Positions 52,635 through 63,239 of a DNA stretch of 64,000 nt are shown here, one piece after another. The position numbers and the translations under genes are program-made. This DNA is from an uncultured Bacteroidota bacterium (GTDB taxonomy: Bacteria; Bacteroidota; Bacteroidia; Flavobacteriales; Flavobacteriaceae), in NCBI GenBank assembly GCA_902526075.1, contig CABZJM010000002.1, forward strand, positions 53,878-117,877, read 5' to 3'. The first letter of the stretch is position 1, and every line of letters starts with the position of its first letter. Under the pieces are notes generated by a model that worked only from the letters and a program-made list of their open reading frames with translations, did no database searches and had not been told where the DNA came from.

Positions 52635-54248
52635 CTATTTATTCTTATTTAATATCGCTGCACTAACAAAAGATACGAATAATGGATGAGGTGATAAAAC
52701 TGTACTTTTATATTCGGGGTGATATTGAACGCCAATGAACCATGGATGATCTTTAACCTCAACAACCTCAACAAGATTAGTATCCTTATTTTTTCCAGAT
52801 GCTACTAATCCATTTTCTTCCAATTGATTTAAATATTTATTATTTAATTCATATCTATGCCTATGTCTTTCCTCAATATTTTCAGTTTTATAAACAGAAT
52901 GACAAAGGGTTTCTTTAGCTAAATGACACTTCCAAGTACCTAATCTCATTGTGCCGCCCTTTTCGGTTATGTCTTTTTGTTCTTCCATTAAATCGATTAC
53001 TGGATTTTTTGTGTTAGGATTAACCTCAGTAGAATTTGCATCATCTAGCTTCAACATATTTCTAGCAAACTCAATAACAGCCATTTGCATCCCATAGCAT
53101 ATTCCAAAAAATGGAATATTATTTAATCTTACATATTTAATTGCTTCGATTTTTCCCTCTACGCCTCTTTCACCGAAACCAGGAGCTACTAAAATTCCGT
53201 TAAAAGATTGTAGCTTATCATTTACATTTTCAGAATTTATAAATTCAGAATGTAAAGGAATTACATCTACATCTACTTCATTTACTGCACCAGCATGAAT
53301 AAACGATTCCAATATAGATTTGTAGGAATCTTGAAGCTCAACATATTTACCAATCAGAGCAATTTTAATTGTATCTTTTGGGTTTTTATATTTGTCAAGA
53401 AAATTATTCCAAGAATCCAAATCAGGTTCATTATAATCTAGCTTTAACTTTTTTAGTGCCACTTTATCTAAACATTCACGATACATGTGATTGGGAACAT
53501 CGTAGATGGTATTGACATCAACTGATTCAATAACACAATCAACATTTACATTACAAAATCTTGCTAATTTTTCTTTTATTTCATCATTTAATTCATGCTC
53601 AGTTCTACAAACAAGGATATCAGCCTGCACACCACTTTCCATTAAAGTTTTTACACTGTGCTGAGTTGGCTTTGTTTTTAATTCTTTAGCAGCTGATAGA
53701 TATGGAATTAGGGTTAAATGAATAACAATCAGATTATCTTCTCCCATTTCCCATTTTAATTGTCGTAATGCCTCAATGTAAGGCAATGATTCTATATCTC
53801 CTACGGTGCCTCCTATTTCAGTTATTATAATATCAAACTCACGATTACTCGCTAAAAATTTTATTTTTTCTTTTATCTCATCAGTTATATGTGGGATAAC
53901 TTGTACTGTTTTACCTAAATACATTCCCTGCCTTTCCTTACTTATTACACTCTGATAAATCCTTCCGGTCGTTATATTGTTAGCCTGTGATGTGGGAACA
54001 TTTAAAAATCTTTCATAATGGCCAAGGTCCAAATCAGTTTCTGCGCCGTCATTAGTCACATAACATTCTCCATGTTCGTAAGGGTTTAAAGTTCCCGGGT
54101 CAACATTAATATATGGGTCGAGCTTTTGAATTGTTGTTTTATAACCCTGTGCTTGTAAAAGCTTAGCTAATGAAGCCGCTACTATTCCTTTTCCAAGAGA
54201 AGAACTAACACCACCAGTAACAAAAATATATTTAGTTTGCGAAGACAT
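52635..54248 (-). CDS. pyrG: CTP synthase
   Basis: KYIFVTGGVSSSLGKGIVAASLAKLL, DPYINVDPGTLNPYEHGE, FFGICYGMQ. Confidence 0.98.
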   Translation of the reverse strand: MSSQTKYIFVTGGVSSSLGKGIVAASLAKLLQAQGYKTTIQKLDPYINVDPGTLNPYEHGECYVTNDGAETDLDLGHYERFLNVPTSQANNITTGRIYQSVISKERQGMYLGKTVQVIPHITDEIKEKIKFLASNREFDIIITEIGGTVGDIESLPYIEALRQLKWEMGEDNLIVIHLTLIPYLSAAKELKTKPTQHSVKTLMESGVQADILVCRTEHELNDEIKEKLARFCNVNVDCVIESVDVNTIYDVPNHMYRECLDKVALKKLKLDYNEPDLDSWNNFLDKYKNPKDTIKIALIGKYVELQDSYKSILESFIHAGAVNEVDVDVIPLHSEFINSENVNDKLQSFNGILVAPGFGERGVEGKIEAIKYVRLNNIPFFGICYGMQMAVIEFARNMLKLDDANSTEVNPNTKNPVIDLMEEQKDITEKGGTMRLGTWKCHLAKETLCHSVYKTENIEERHRHRYELNNKYLNQLEENGLVASGKNKDTNLVEVVEVKDHPWFIGVQYHPEYKSTVLSPHPLFVSFVSAAILNKNK

Positions 54249-54251
54249 AAT

Positions 54252-54264
54252 GCGTTATAAACGC
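54252..54264 (-). promoter_or_regulatory. Short perfect hairpin GCGTT-TAT-AACGC 3 nt before the pyrG start codon
   Basis: Inverted repeat read directly in the sequence; function unknown. Confidence 0.25.
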
Positions 54265-54318
54265 GAACAAATTTAATGAAATAAAATACAATGGAGTAAG
54301 AAAATACTGTTGATTTTT

Positions 54319-56232
54319 TTATTTATCAGTCATCTGCTTAATTTTTAAATCTTCATGCTTTATCAAGAAGGTAGCAATATTATCAATTGAGCCACTTAAA
54401 CTTCTCTTATATCTAAACTTATTTTCAAAATATTGACTTTCAATTTCAAATATATTTTTATCATTCAAATCCCCGTTACTTATTCGTAGTAACAAATCAT
54501 ATGTAATATCATAGGCTCTTATAGAATACTTACTCGGGAAGTAATTATATTTTGAAATAAATTTATCAATGAATAATTTATCTTTTACAATATCAATTTT
54601 TTTATTGGTTGACGCATATTGAAATTTCAAATTTGATAAATAATTATTTGAAACATTAACCCCCTCAAAGGCATTATTTTTATTTGTAGTGAACAGCTCT
54701 ATTTTGATAGTATCATTTATAAATGAATTTAATATACTTGACACATTAGAGACAAACCCCTGTTCTTTGGTTTCTAAAAAAACAATATTCTTGCCCTTTA
54801 CAAATGTTGAATCTAAGTCTTCATATACCAGAGTTTTAGTATCATCTCCAGAATCGTTTATTTTAGAAAAAAATTGTTTTGATTCTGGGAAAATTTTCTT
54901 GATTTTATTACCAATTTCAATACTCTTTGAATCAGAAATAATATATTTTTTTGATCGGGTAGTGTCACTCTCAACATGAGAAATAATTTCATTAAACAAT
55001 AATGTATCGTTAGGAATAGTATTAATTATTCTGCTGTCGGTATTTTGTTTTTTTGATAAAGGTTTTACAATTTTTATATCCAAGTCTTTGGTAGAATCCA
55101 CAAAATAATTGAAAAGATTATTTGTTAGTGGGCCTACTATAAAGTCATAAACTTCAAAATTATTTTCATCTAAAATTTTATCGATTTTACTATTGTCTAG
55201 ACCGCTATCAAATACATCCATTTGAACATCTATTCCGAATTCTGAATAAGAATTAAGAGCCATTTCAGCTCCGAAAAGAAAATCTAAAGATATGTTTAGA
55301 AGTTTATCATTTTTTAAGATTGGCGTAGAATTTTGAATTGAGTCGTAATCAAAATTATCTAATCTGAAAGGTAAGATTATTGCAAACTTTTTTTTATCAA
55401 AATCAACTATATTATCCTCAAGTGATTTTTTTGAAAGATTTATAACGTCTTCATTAGTCTTTGTTGAAACTGGAACTTTAATTATAACACCCTTTTCAAC
55501 ACTATCTAAAATTCCGGGATTGAGCTTTATAATTGAATTATTCTTTAAACCTAGTTTTTGTTCAAGAACACTAATTTGAATATTCTTTTGAATTTCAAAA
55601 TAATCATTATTCTCTTCAACAGAGTTAAGTTTAATCTCATCTTTATTTGGAACTGCTATCTTTTGACCTAATTTAAGTATTGATCCAATTTCAGGATTAA
55701 TATTCTCAAGTGTGTTAATCGAAATTCCATATTTGTATGCAATGCGCCACTTTCCCTCTTTTGGTTTAACTGTATAAGCTTTTAATTTATCTACAACATT
55801 AGATTTATTAATTCTGACTTTCTTTACAGGAATCTTTAGAATATTATTTCTCTTTATCTCAATTTCAATGTTATATTTTAAAATTAAATTTTCGCTAACA
55901 CCATAAATTGATGAGATTTCAGAAAGAGTTTGTTTTCTTTTTATCTTGTGAATAATAAAACTAATTTGCTCAGATTTATTATTTTCAATTGATTCGAATA
56001 TTCTTATAAAATCACCTGATATTAATTTTTTCTCCAAATCTAATTTTGAATAATTAAACCTGGAGCTTGTGAAAGCTGGATTTAGAATAAAAAAATCATT
56101 TGGAGAAATATCATAATTTATTAAAAAGTCTGAAATTTTTTGGTCTTCATCAATTTGAATAGATTCAATGCTTTGAGAAACTGTATTAAAACAGAAAAGA
56201 AACGATAGTATGAAGATATAATTTTTAAACAT
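54319..56232 (-). CDS. LysM-repeat protein with periplasmic-binding (type 1) C-terminal domain
   Basis: Signal peptide; several LysM-like repeats (KAYTVKPKEGKWRIAYKYGISINTLENINPEIGSILKLGQKIAVP); C-terminal half resembles Peripla_BP_6. Confidence 0.82.
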   Translation of the reverse strand: MFKNYIFILSFLFCFNTVSQSIESIQIDEDQKISDFLINYDISPNDFFILNPAFTSSRFNYSKLDLEKKLISGDFIRIFESIENNKSEQISFIIHKIKRKQTLSEISSIYGVSENLILKYNIEIEIKRNNILKIPVKKVRINKSNVVDKLKAYTVKPKEGKWRIAYKYGISINTLENINPEIGSILKLGQKIAVPNKDEIKLNSVEENNDYFEIQKNIQISVLEQKLGLKNNSIIKLNPGILDSVEKGVIIKVPVSTKTNEDVINLSKKSLEDNIVDFDKKKFAIILPFRLDNFDYDSIQNSTPILKNDKLLNISLDFLFGAEMALNSYSEFGIDVQMDVFDSGLDNSKIDKILDENNFEVYDFIVGPLTNNLFNYFVDSTKDLDIKIVKPLSKKQNTDSRIINTIPNDTLLFNEIISHVESDTTRSKKYIISDSKSIEIGNKIKKIFPESKQFFSKINDSGDDTKTLVYEDLDSTFVKGKNIVFLETKEQGFVSNVSSILNSFINDTIKIELFTTNKNNAFEGVNVSNNYLSNLKFQYASTNKKIDIVKDKLFIDKFISKYNYFPSKYSIRAYDITYDLLLRISNGDLNDKNIFEIESQYFENKFRYKRSLSGSIDNIATFLIKHEDLKIKQMTDK

Positions 56233-56235
56233 TTA

Positions 56236-57765
56236 TTATTCCCATTCAATAGTTGCTGGTGGTTTTGAACTAATATCATAAACAACTCTGTTTACCCCTT
56301 TTACCCTATTTATAATCTTGATAGAAACATCTTGAAGGAATTTATAAGGTAAATCAACCCAATCAGCAGTCATTCCATCTGTGCTTTCAACAGCTCTTAG
56401 GGCAACACACTTTTCATATGTCCTCTCATCACCCATTACACCAACACTTTTCACAGAAAGAAGCATTGCTCCAGCTTGCCAAATTTTTTCATACAAATTT
56501 GCTTCTTTCAGTGCAGTTATGAATATGTAATCAACTTGCTGAAGCATTTCAACATTCTCTTTGTTTATTTCCCCCAATATTCTAATAGCTAATCCTGGAC
56601 CAGGGAAGGGATGCCTTCCTAAAATATTTTTGTCTATGTCTAAAGACTTCCCAACCCGTCTAACCTCGTCCTTAAATAGAAGTTTTAAAGGCTCAACAAC
56701 CTCAAGTTTCATAAAATCTGGAAGTCCTCCCACGTTGTGATGACTTTTTATGGTTACAGATGGTCCACCCGTAGCAGAAATACTTTCTATAACATCAGGG
56801 TATATAGTACCTTGAGCCAACCATTTAACATTTTTTATTTTGCTTGATTCTTTCTCAAAAGCTTCAATAAAAACTCTTCCGATTATTTTTCTCTTTGTTT
56901 CGGGGTCAGAAACATCAGCTAACTCATCATAGAACTCCTCTGAGTAATCTACTCCTTTAATGTTTAAATCCATTTCCTTATACTGGTCTAAAACATCCTG
57001 AAATTCGTTTTTTCTTAGCAAACCATTATTTACAAATATGCAGTGAAGGTTCTTACCTATTGCTCTATGTAAAAGAATAGCAGCAACAGAGGAATCAACG
57101 CCACCAGAGAGCCCGAGAATTACCTTGTCATTACCTATTCTTGTTTTAAGCTCTTCAATGGTTGAATCTATGAAAGAATCTGGTGTCCATGTCTGTTTTA
57201 ACTTACTGATTTTAGTCAAAAAATTCTCCAATAACTTTTTTCCCTGTACTGTGTGATACACTTCAGGGTGAAACTGTAAACAATATGTATTATCCATATA
57301 CTTGTAGGCAACATTTTCAACATCATCACTGCTTGCAAGTAACAAAGAATTTTTTGGTAACTGCTTTATTGTATCACTGTGACTCATCCAAACCTGATTG
57401 TTGTTCTCTATTCCATCAAATAAAATGGAATCATTTTTTTTTATAACCAGATTAGCTCTTCCGTACTCTCTAATGTTTGAAGCTGATACGACACCACCCA
57501 TTTCTTGGGCAATTAATTGAGCGCCATAACATACGGCTAGAGTTGGAAATTTAGACAAAAGAATATCTAAATTTACTCTTGGCGAATCGACTTCTCTGAC
57601 CGAATAAGGGCTTCCAGATAGAATTAAGGCTTTGAAAGAATCTAAATCTTTTGGAATCTTGTTGAAAGGATGAATTTCACAATACACATTTAACTCTCTA
57701 ACCCTTCGAGCAATTAACTGAGTATACTGTGACCCAAAATCGAGAATTAGTACGTTATTTTGCAT
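56236..57765 (-). CDS. guaA: GMP synthase (glutamine-hydrolysing)
   Basis: [51 protein letters not shown]-terminal PPATIEWE. Confidence 0.98.
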   Translation of the reverse strand: MQNNVLILDFGSQYTQLIARRVRELNVYCEIHPFNKIPKDLDSFKALILSGSPYSVREVDSPRVNLDILLSKFPTLAVCYGAQLIAQEMGGVVSASNIREYGRANLVIKKNDSILFDGIENNNQVWMSHSDTIKQLPKNSLLLASSDDVENVAYKYMDNTYCLQFHPEVYHTVQGKKLLENFLTKISKLKQTWTPDSFIDSTIEELKTRIGNDKVILGLSGGVDSSVAAILLHRAIGKNLHCIFVNNGLLRKNEFQDVLDQYKEMDLNIKGVDYSEEFYDELADVSDPETKRKIIGRVFIEAFEKESSKIKNVKWLAQGTIYPDVIESISATGGPSVTIKSHHNVGGLPDFMKLEVVEPLKLLFKDEVRRVGKSLDIDKNILGRHPFPGPGLAIRILGEINKENVEMLQQVDYIFITALKEANLYEKIWQAGAMLLSVKSVGVMGDERTYEKCVALRAVESTDGMTADWVDLPYKFLQDVSIKIINRVKGVNRVVYDISSKPPATIEWE

Positions 57766-57818
57766 GTGTAAAAATAGAAATTGATTTCTTAAATAAAAAG
57801 AATAGAATTGTATAATTA

Positions 57819-59423
57819 TTAAATTTCAATAACAGAAAATTTATGACTCAAAGGATCTAAATTATTTTTAATCAAATTTATCATGTCAATTCCCTCATTA
57901 ACATAAAATTCAGAAAAGTTTGATATCCGTTCTTGAGGTTTTCCATCTGGAAATAATTTATCTCTAATTTCTAGCACCCTATTAATTTTATCTTGATGAA
58001 TTTTCTCTTCGGACTTCATCAACCTTTTTTCAAGCATATTTAATCCATTTATCTGCTTTTTCTCCTGAGCACTTAATGCACCAATAAAGGATTTATCTGT
58101 CTGACTCGCTATTTTCTTTAACTCTAAAAATTGATCGGTTAAATTTTGTTTTAGATTAGTAAAATCTAGTTTTAATTTTGAATATTTTTTAACTAATTTT
58201 TCTTTTAATATTTCTTTAGGCATTAATATTTCTTCAATCGAAACATCAAGCTTATTCAATTTATCATTCAGCCTTTTATCTAATAACAAAGCTGAATTTC
58301 GGTTTAGAATTATGGGGAAAGTTATATTTATACTTTCAAACACAGATTTTAATTGTAACCAATATGCAATCTCTGCAGGACCACCGATATAACATATATT
58401 TGGCAAAATATACTCTTGAAATATTGGCCTGAATAAGACATTTGGGGAAAACTTTTCTGGACTAGTGTTAATATCATCTTGAATTTGTTCTGAGCTCCAT
58501 TTTTTTAAACCATTTGATGTTTGAAAACCATTTTTCATTTCAATGATTCTTTCTCTTTTTCCATCTTCAATATAAAATAGGTTAATTTCTCTTGGGTTAG
58601 CTTGAATATTATAATTTAATTCGTTTAACCTTTGTATTGATTTTTTAGATTGATTGAAAATAACCTTTTCATTAATCTCCTTTTTTATAATATCACAAAA
58701 CAAGGACTTTAAATTTTTATTATTTGCGTCAATTATTATCAAGCCATTTTTTCGAAAGAAAATATTAACAAGCTTTCTTGTTGCACCAGATAAATCGGTG
58801 GAATTCATATAGCAATCCCTGAATATTTTAATTATTTCATTAGAATATGGGAAATCAGAAACACATTTTTCAAAATCACTGAAAATATCTTTAATTGAAT
58901 CAAGTTTAAATTCACCTACAACTCCTGTCTGGGTTGAAGACCAATTAAATTTACTTCCATGAAATGAAAAATGATTAATTTCCTCAAAATCGTGATCTTC
59001 TGAAGCCATCCAAAAAATTGGCACAAAATTAAATTTTGAGTATTTCCTCTGCATTGTTTCACATAAATTAACAACTGAAATTATTTTATAAATAAAATAC
59101 ATTGGACCAGTAAGTAAATTTAACTGATGACCTGTTGTTATGGTAAAAGTTTTATTTTCAGCTAATTTTTTGATGTTTGACTTTTGAAGTTCTGTTAAGT
59201 CGATATCATTATATTGAATACCAATTTCTTTAACCAAGGTCTCTCTAAATGTCTTATCATAATTTTTTGACTTACGAGAAATTTGTTTATTGAGATTATC
59301 GATGCTTGGGAAATCAGAGATTAAATCATTAAGATGATCACTATTCGAGACATAATCAATTAGTAGTTTACTAAAACCATCAACTTTATTGTATTCAATT
59401 TCTCTTAAACTCATATTAGACAA
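57819..59423 (-). CDS. bshC: Bacillithiol biosynthesis cysteine-adding enzyme BshC
   Basis: [61 protein letters not shown]. Confidence 0.95.
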   Translation of the reverse strand: MSNMSLREIEYNKVDGFSKLLIDYVSNSDHLNDLISDFPSIDNLNKQISRKSKNYDKTFRETLVKEIGIQYNDIDLTELQKSNIKKLAENKTFTITTGHQLNLLTGPMYFIYKIISVVNLCETMQRKYSKFNFVPIFWMASEDHDFEEINHFSFHGSKFNWSSTQTGVVGEFKLDSIKDIFSDFEKCVSDFPYSNEIIKIFRDCYMNSTDLSGATRKLVNIFFRKNGLIIIDANNKNLKSLFCDIIKKEINEKVIFNQSKKSIQRLNELNYNIQANPREINLFYIEDGKRERIIEMKNGFQTSNGLKKWSSEQIQDDINTSPEKFSPNVLFRPIFQEYILPNICYIGGPAEIAYWLQLKSVFESINITFPIILNRNSALLLDKRLNDKLNKLDVSIEEILMPKEILKEKLVKKYSKLKLDFTNLKQNLTDQFLELKKIASQTDKSFIGALSAQEKKQINGLNMLEKRLMKSEEKIHQDKINRVLEIRDKLFPDGKPQERISNFSEFYVNEGIDMINLIKNNLDPLSHKFSVIEI

Positions 59424-59456
59424 ATATACTGAACTGTATAATTCTTTCTATATTTG
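59421..59456. promoter_or_regulatory. Putative back-to-back -7 elements in a divergent intergenic region
   Basis: CAAATATA (minus TATATTTG) at 59421-59428 and TATATTTG at 59449-59456, both TAnnTTTG; no clear -33 elements. Confidence 0.35.
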
Positions 59457-59481
59457 TTAGTTCTATTATAATTCAATTTTT

Positions 59482-61941
59482 ATGAAATCAATAATTAAAT
59501 TTTTTATTCTCTTTGTCATTATTTCTGATATCAATAGTCAAAATCTAAAATCACCTTCTGAATTTTTAGGTTATGAAATCGGAACTCAATTTTCAAGACA
59601 TAGCCAAGTTGTGGATTATTTTGATCACATTGCTTCTGAAATGAATAAAAATGTATCACTTGTAAATTATGGAAAAACTTATGAAAGAAGACCGCTGTTC
59701 TATGCAGTTATTTCATCAGAAAAAAATATGTCAGAAATTGAAAATATTAGATTAAATAATTTGTCTGCATTAGATTCAAATGGAGAAAAAATTAATAATA
59801 AAGCTATTGTTTGGCTAAGTTATAGTGTACATGGTAATGAATCTTCATCAACTGAAGCGTCAATGCAAACAGTTTATGAGTTATTAACAGAGAGAGCCGA
59901 GTTGTTGGGAAACACAATCGTAATTATTGACCCTTGCTTAAACCCTGACGGTAGAGACAGATATGCAAATTGGTATAATCAAACAACTACTATTCCTTAC
60001 AATACAAATAAAATTTCTAGAGAACATAGGGAGCCTTGGCCAGGAGGTAGAGCTAATCACTACTTATTTGATTTAAATAGAGACTGGGCTTGGATTACTC
60101 AAGTTGAGTCTCAACAAAGATTGAAAGAATATCATAAATGGATGCCTCACGTACATGTAGATTTTCATGAACAAGGAATAAACGAGCCCTATTATTTTGC
60201 GCCAGCAGCTGAACCATATCATGAGGTTATTACCAAATGGCAAAGGGATTTTCAATATATGATAGGGAAAAATAACGCAAAATATTTTGACAAAAACGGT
60301 TGGCTATATTTTACTAAGGAGGTTTTTGACTTATTATACCCCAGCTATGGTGACACATACCCAACTTACTTGGGGGCTATTGGCATGACATATGAACAGG
60401 CTGGTGGAGGTGTCGCTGGGCTAGGAATATTAAATTCTGAAGGTAAAAATTTAACCCTTGTTGATCGTGTTAAACATCACACTGTTGCTGGTATTTCAAC
60501 AGTTGAAATATCATCAGAAAATTCAGAAAAATTAAATAAAGAATTTATTAATTTTTTTAGAGATAAAACTAACAGCACATATTATATTATGAATGGAGAT
60601 TTGGATAAAATTAATCAGTTATCAAAATTTCTAGAAAAACATAAAATTGATTTTTATTCTACAAAAGCTCAAAGGTTAAACGTATTTAGCTACAATAAAA
60701 ATAAAACTATAAACTACACCACTACTTTGAATGATTTGGTTATACCCAATTCCCAGCCAAAAGGTAAACTTGTAGATGTTTTATTAGAAAGAACTACAAA
60801 ATTAAGTGACTCTTTAACATATGATATAACAGCTTGGAGCTTACCATTTGTTTATGGACTAAATGCCTATAGTACCTCAAAAAAAATTGAAATTACTGAT
60901 TTTAATGAAAATAAAATTGTAAATGCTATAGATAAAAATGCAATAGCATACGCCGGTATATGGAATCACATAAATGATGCAAAGTTTTTATCAAATTTGA
61001 TCGAAAATAAAATCAAAGTCAGATATAATGAAAAAGTAATTAAAAATGGAAAACTAACCTTACCAAGAGGTTCAATGATTATTTACAAAGGTGATCAAAA
61101 TCAGGAAAATTATGAAAAAATATTATTAGAACTGGCTGATAAAAACAATATTGAACTTCATTCAATTTACTCTGGAATATCAGAGTTTGGACCTGATTTG
61201 GGTTCCGACTCTGTAAAACTTATTGAGGAAAAGAAAGTAGCAATTATTTCAGGTGAAGATAGTAGTAATATGGTGTCTTCGCTCAACTATGGGGCAATAT
61301 GGCACTTCTTTGAGCAAGAACTTAAATATCCTCTAACTCATCTTAATATTGAAAATTTTGATGATATTGAATTAAATGAGTTTGATGCATTAATTATACC
61401 TAATGGATATTACGGTTCATTAGGAAATGAAAATAATCTAGAAAAAATTAAGTCATGGATTTCTAAAGGTGGTAATCTAATTGCTTTTGAAAATGCAATT
61501 AGAATTTTTACAAATAAAGATGGATTTTCTGTTAAAGTAAAAAGAAATGAAACTGAAAGAAATAAAGATGTTAAATTTGAAGATTTAAGTAGGGAAAGAA
61601 TCCAAAATTATCTGTCTGGCGCGATATTTAAAGTAAATATTGATAATACTCACCCACTGGCATACGGTTATGAAAATGAATATTATTCACTAAAAACATC
61701 ATCCTCAACTTATGAGAAATTAAAAAGAGGGTTTAATGTTGGTAAAATTGATGACAATGAAAACTCAACAATAGGATTTGTCGGAGATAATCTTAAAGAC
61801 AACTTTAAGAATTCTCTGGTCTTTGGTCATGAGAGAATTGAAAGAGGCAATGTCATTTATTTTGCTGATAATATTCTATTTAGAAGTTTTTGGGAAAACG
61901 GAAAATTATTTTTGGTAAACTCTATTTTTTATATAAACTAA
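59482..61941 (+). CDS. Secreted M14 family zinc carboxypeptidase-like protein
   Basis: Signal peptide; SVHGNESSSTEA, DPCLNPDGRDRYANWYN, DLNRDWAW, HVDFHEQGI. Confidence 0.93.
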   Translation: MKSIIKFFILFVIISDINSQNLKSPSEFLGYEIGTQFSRHSQVVDYFDHIASEMNKNVSLVNYGKTYERRPLFYAVISSEKNMSEIENIRLNNLSALDSNGEKINNKAIVWLSYSVHGNESSSTEASMQTVYELLTERAELLGNTIVIIDPCLNPDGRDRYANWYNQTTTIPYNTNKISREHREPWPGGRANHYLFDLNRDWAWITQVESQQRLKEYHKWMPHVHVDFHEQGINEPYYFAPAAEPYHEVITKWQRDFQYMIGKNNAKYFDKNGWLYFTKEVFDLLYPSYGDTYPTYLGAIGMTYEQAGGGVAGLGILNSEGKNLTLVDRVKHHTVAGISTVEISSENSEKLNKEFINFFRDKTNSTYYIMNGDLDKINQLSKFLEKHKIDFYSTKAQRLNVFSYNKNKTINYTTTLNDLVIPNSQPKGKLVDVLLERTTKLSDSLTYDITAWSLPFVYGLNAYSTSKKIEITDFNENKIVNAIDKNAIAYAGIWNHINDAKFLSNLIENKIKVRYNEKVIKNGKLTLPRGSMIIYKGDQNQENYEKILLELADKNNIELHSIYSGISEFGPDLGSDSVKLIEEKKVAIISGEDSSNMVSSLNYGAIWHFFEQELKYPLTHLNIENFDDIELNEFDALIIPNGYYGSLGNENNLEKIKSWISKGGNLIAFENAIRIFTNKDGFSVKVKRNETERNKDVKFEDLSRERIQNYLSGAIFKVNIDNTHPLAYGYENEYYSLKTSSSTYEKLKRGFNVGKIDDNENSTIGFVGDNLKDNFKNSLVFGHERIERGNVIYFADNILFRSFWENGKLFLVNSIFYIN

Positions 61942-63236
61942 ACCTCAGCGTATAAATCAAAATCCGAAGCTTCTATTATCTTGGCATTGACAAACTGCCC
62001 TACTCTTAAGAAATTTGATTTAGCTTCTATCAGCACTTCGTTATCAACATCTGGCGAATCATATTGTGTTCTGCCAACATAATAACTACCTCTTTTTCTG
62101 TCAATAAGAACCCTAAATGTTTGTCCAATTTTATTTTGATTTAATTCCCAGGAAATTTGTGATTGAATTTCCATTATTTCATTTAATCTTTCATGTTTTA
62201 TTTCATCTGGAACATCGTCAATAAGATTGTAAGCACCAGTGTTTTCTTCATGAGAATAAGTAAAACATCCTAGCCTATCAAATTTGGATTTCTTAACCCA
62301 TTTTTTCAACAAATCAAAATCCTCGTTTGTTTCTCCAGGATAACCAACAATTAAAGTTGTTCTTATCGCTATTCCTGGGACTTTATTTCTAAAACTTTGA
62401 AGAAGGTTGTTAATTTTATCCATCGAAGCCCCTCTCTTCATAGATTTCAAAATTTTATCAGAAATATGTTGTAATGGAATATCAATATAATTACAGATTT
62501 TAGGTTCTGAATTAATAACCTCAAGAACATCTAAAGGAAATCCGTTTGGAAAGGCATAATGAAGTCTTATCCACTCAATTCCTTCAACTTTTACAAGCTC
62601 TTTTAATAGTTTTGATAATTTCCTTTTACCATATAAGTCAATTCCGTAGTATGTTGAATCTTGAGCTATCAAAATAAGTTCTTTTGTACCCTTTTCTGAT
62701 AAAATCTTTGCCTCTTTTACAAGATCTTCAATGGGAATACTTTTATGTTTTCCTCTCATAAGCGGAATTGCACAGAAACTACATGGTCTGTCACAACCCT
62801 CTGAGATTTTTAGATAAGCATAATTTTTGGGTGTTGTTAAGAGTCTCTCACCAATTAATTCATGTTTATAATCAGCACCTAGATGTTTAAGTAAAGATGG
62901 CATTTCTGTTGTTCCAAAATATTCATCAACATCAGGAATTTCTTTTTTTAAATCAGGTTTATATCTTTCACTAAGACAACCAGTAACAAAAACTTTATCA
63001 ATCAATCCTTCATTTTTCTTCTTAACATTTTCTAAAATAGTATCAATACTTTGTTGTTTAGCGTTATCGATAAAACCGCAGGTATTAATCACAACAATAT
63101 TACCATCTTCTTCATGGACAACATTTTTATTATTTGACATAAGTTGACCCATAAGTACCTCTGAGTCGTAAGTATTTTTACTACACCCAAGTGTAATAAC
63201 ATTTATTTTGTTATTATCTGAATATTTTGTTCTCAA
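61938..63236 (-). CDS. rimO: Ribosomal protein S12 methylthiotransferase
   Basis: TLGCSKNTYDSEVLMGQL, EGCDRPCSFCAIPLMRGKHKS, RTTLIVGYPGETNEDF. Confidence 0.97.
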   Translation of the reverse strand: MRTKYSDNNKINVITLGCSKNTYDSEVLMGQLMSNNKNVVHEEDGNIVVINTCGFIDNAKQQSIDTILENVKKKNEGLIDKVFVTGCLSERYKPDLKKEIPDVDEYFGTTEMPSLLKHLGADYKHELIGERLLTTPKNYAYLKISEGCDRPCSFCAIPLMRGKHKSIPIEDLVKEAKILSEKGTKELILIAQDSTYYGIDLYGKRKLSKLLKELVKVEGIEWIRLHYAFPNGFPLDVLEVINSEPKICNYIDIPLQHISDKILKSMKRGASMDKINNLLQSFRNKVPGIAIRTTLIVGYPGETNEDFDLLKKWVKKSKFDRLGCFTYSHEENTGAYNLIDDVPDEIKHERLNEIMEIQSQISWELNQNKIGQTFRVLIDRKRGSYYVGRTQYDSPDVDNEVLIEAKSNFLRVGQFVNAKIIEASDFDLYAEV

Positions 63237-63239
63237 ATT

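Noticed and set aside
54689-54979. 96-aa ORF antisense to the LysM protein
   Set aside because: No motif, shadow of the longer gene.
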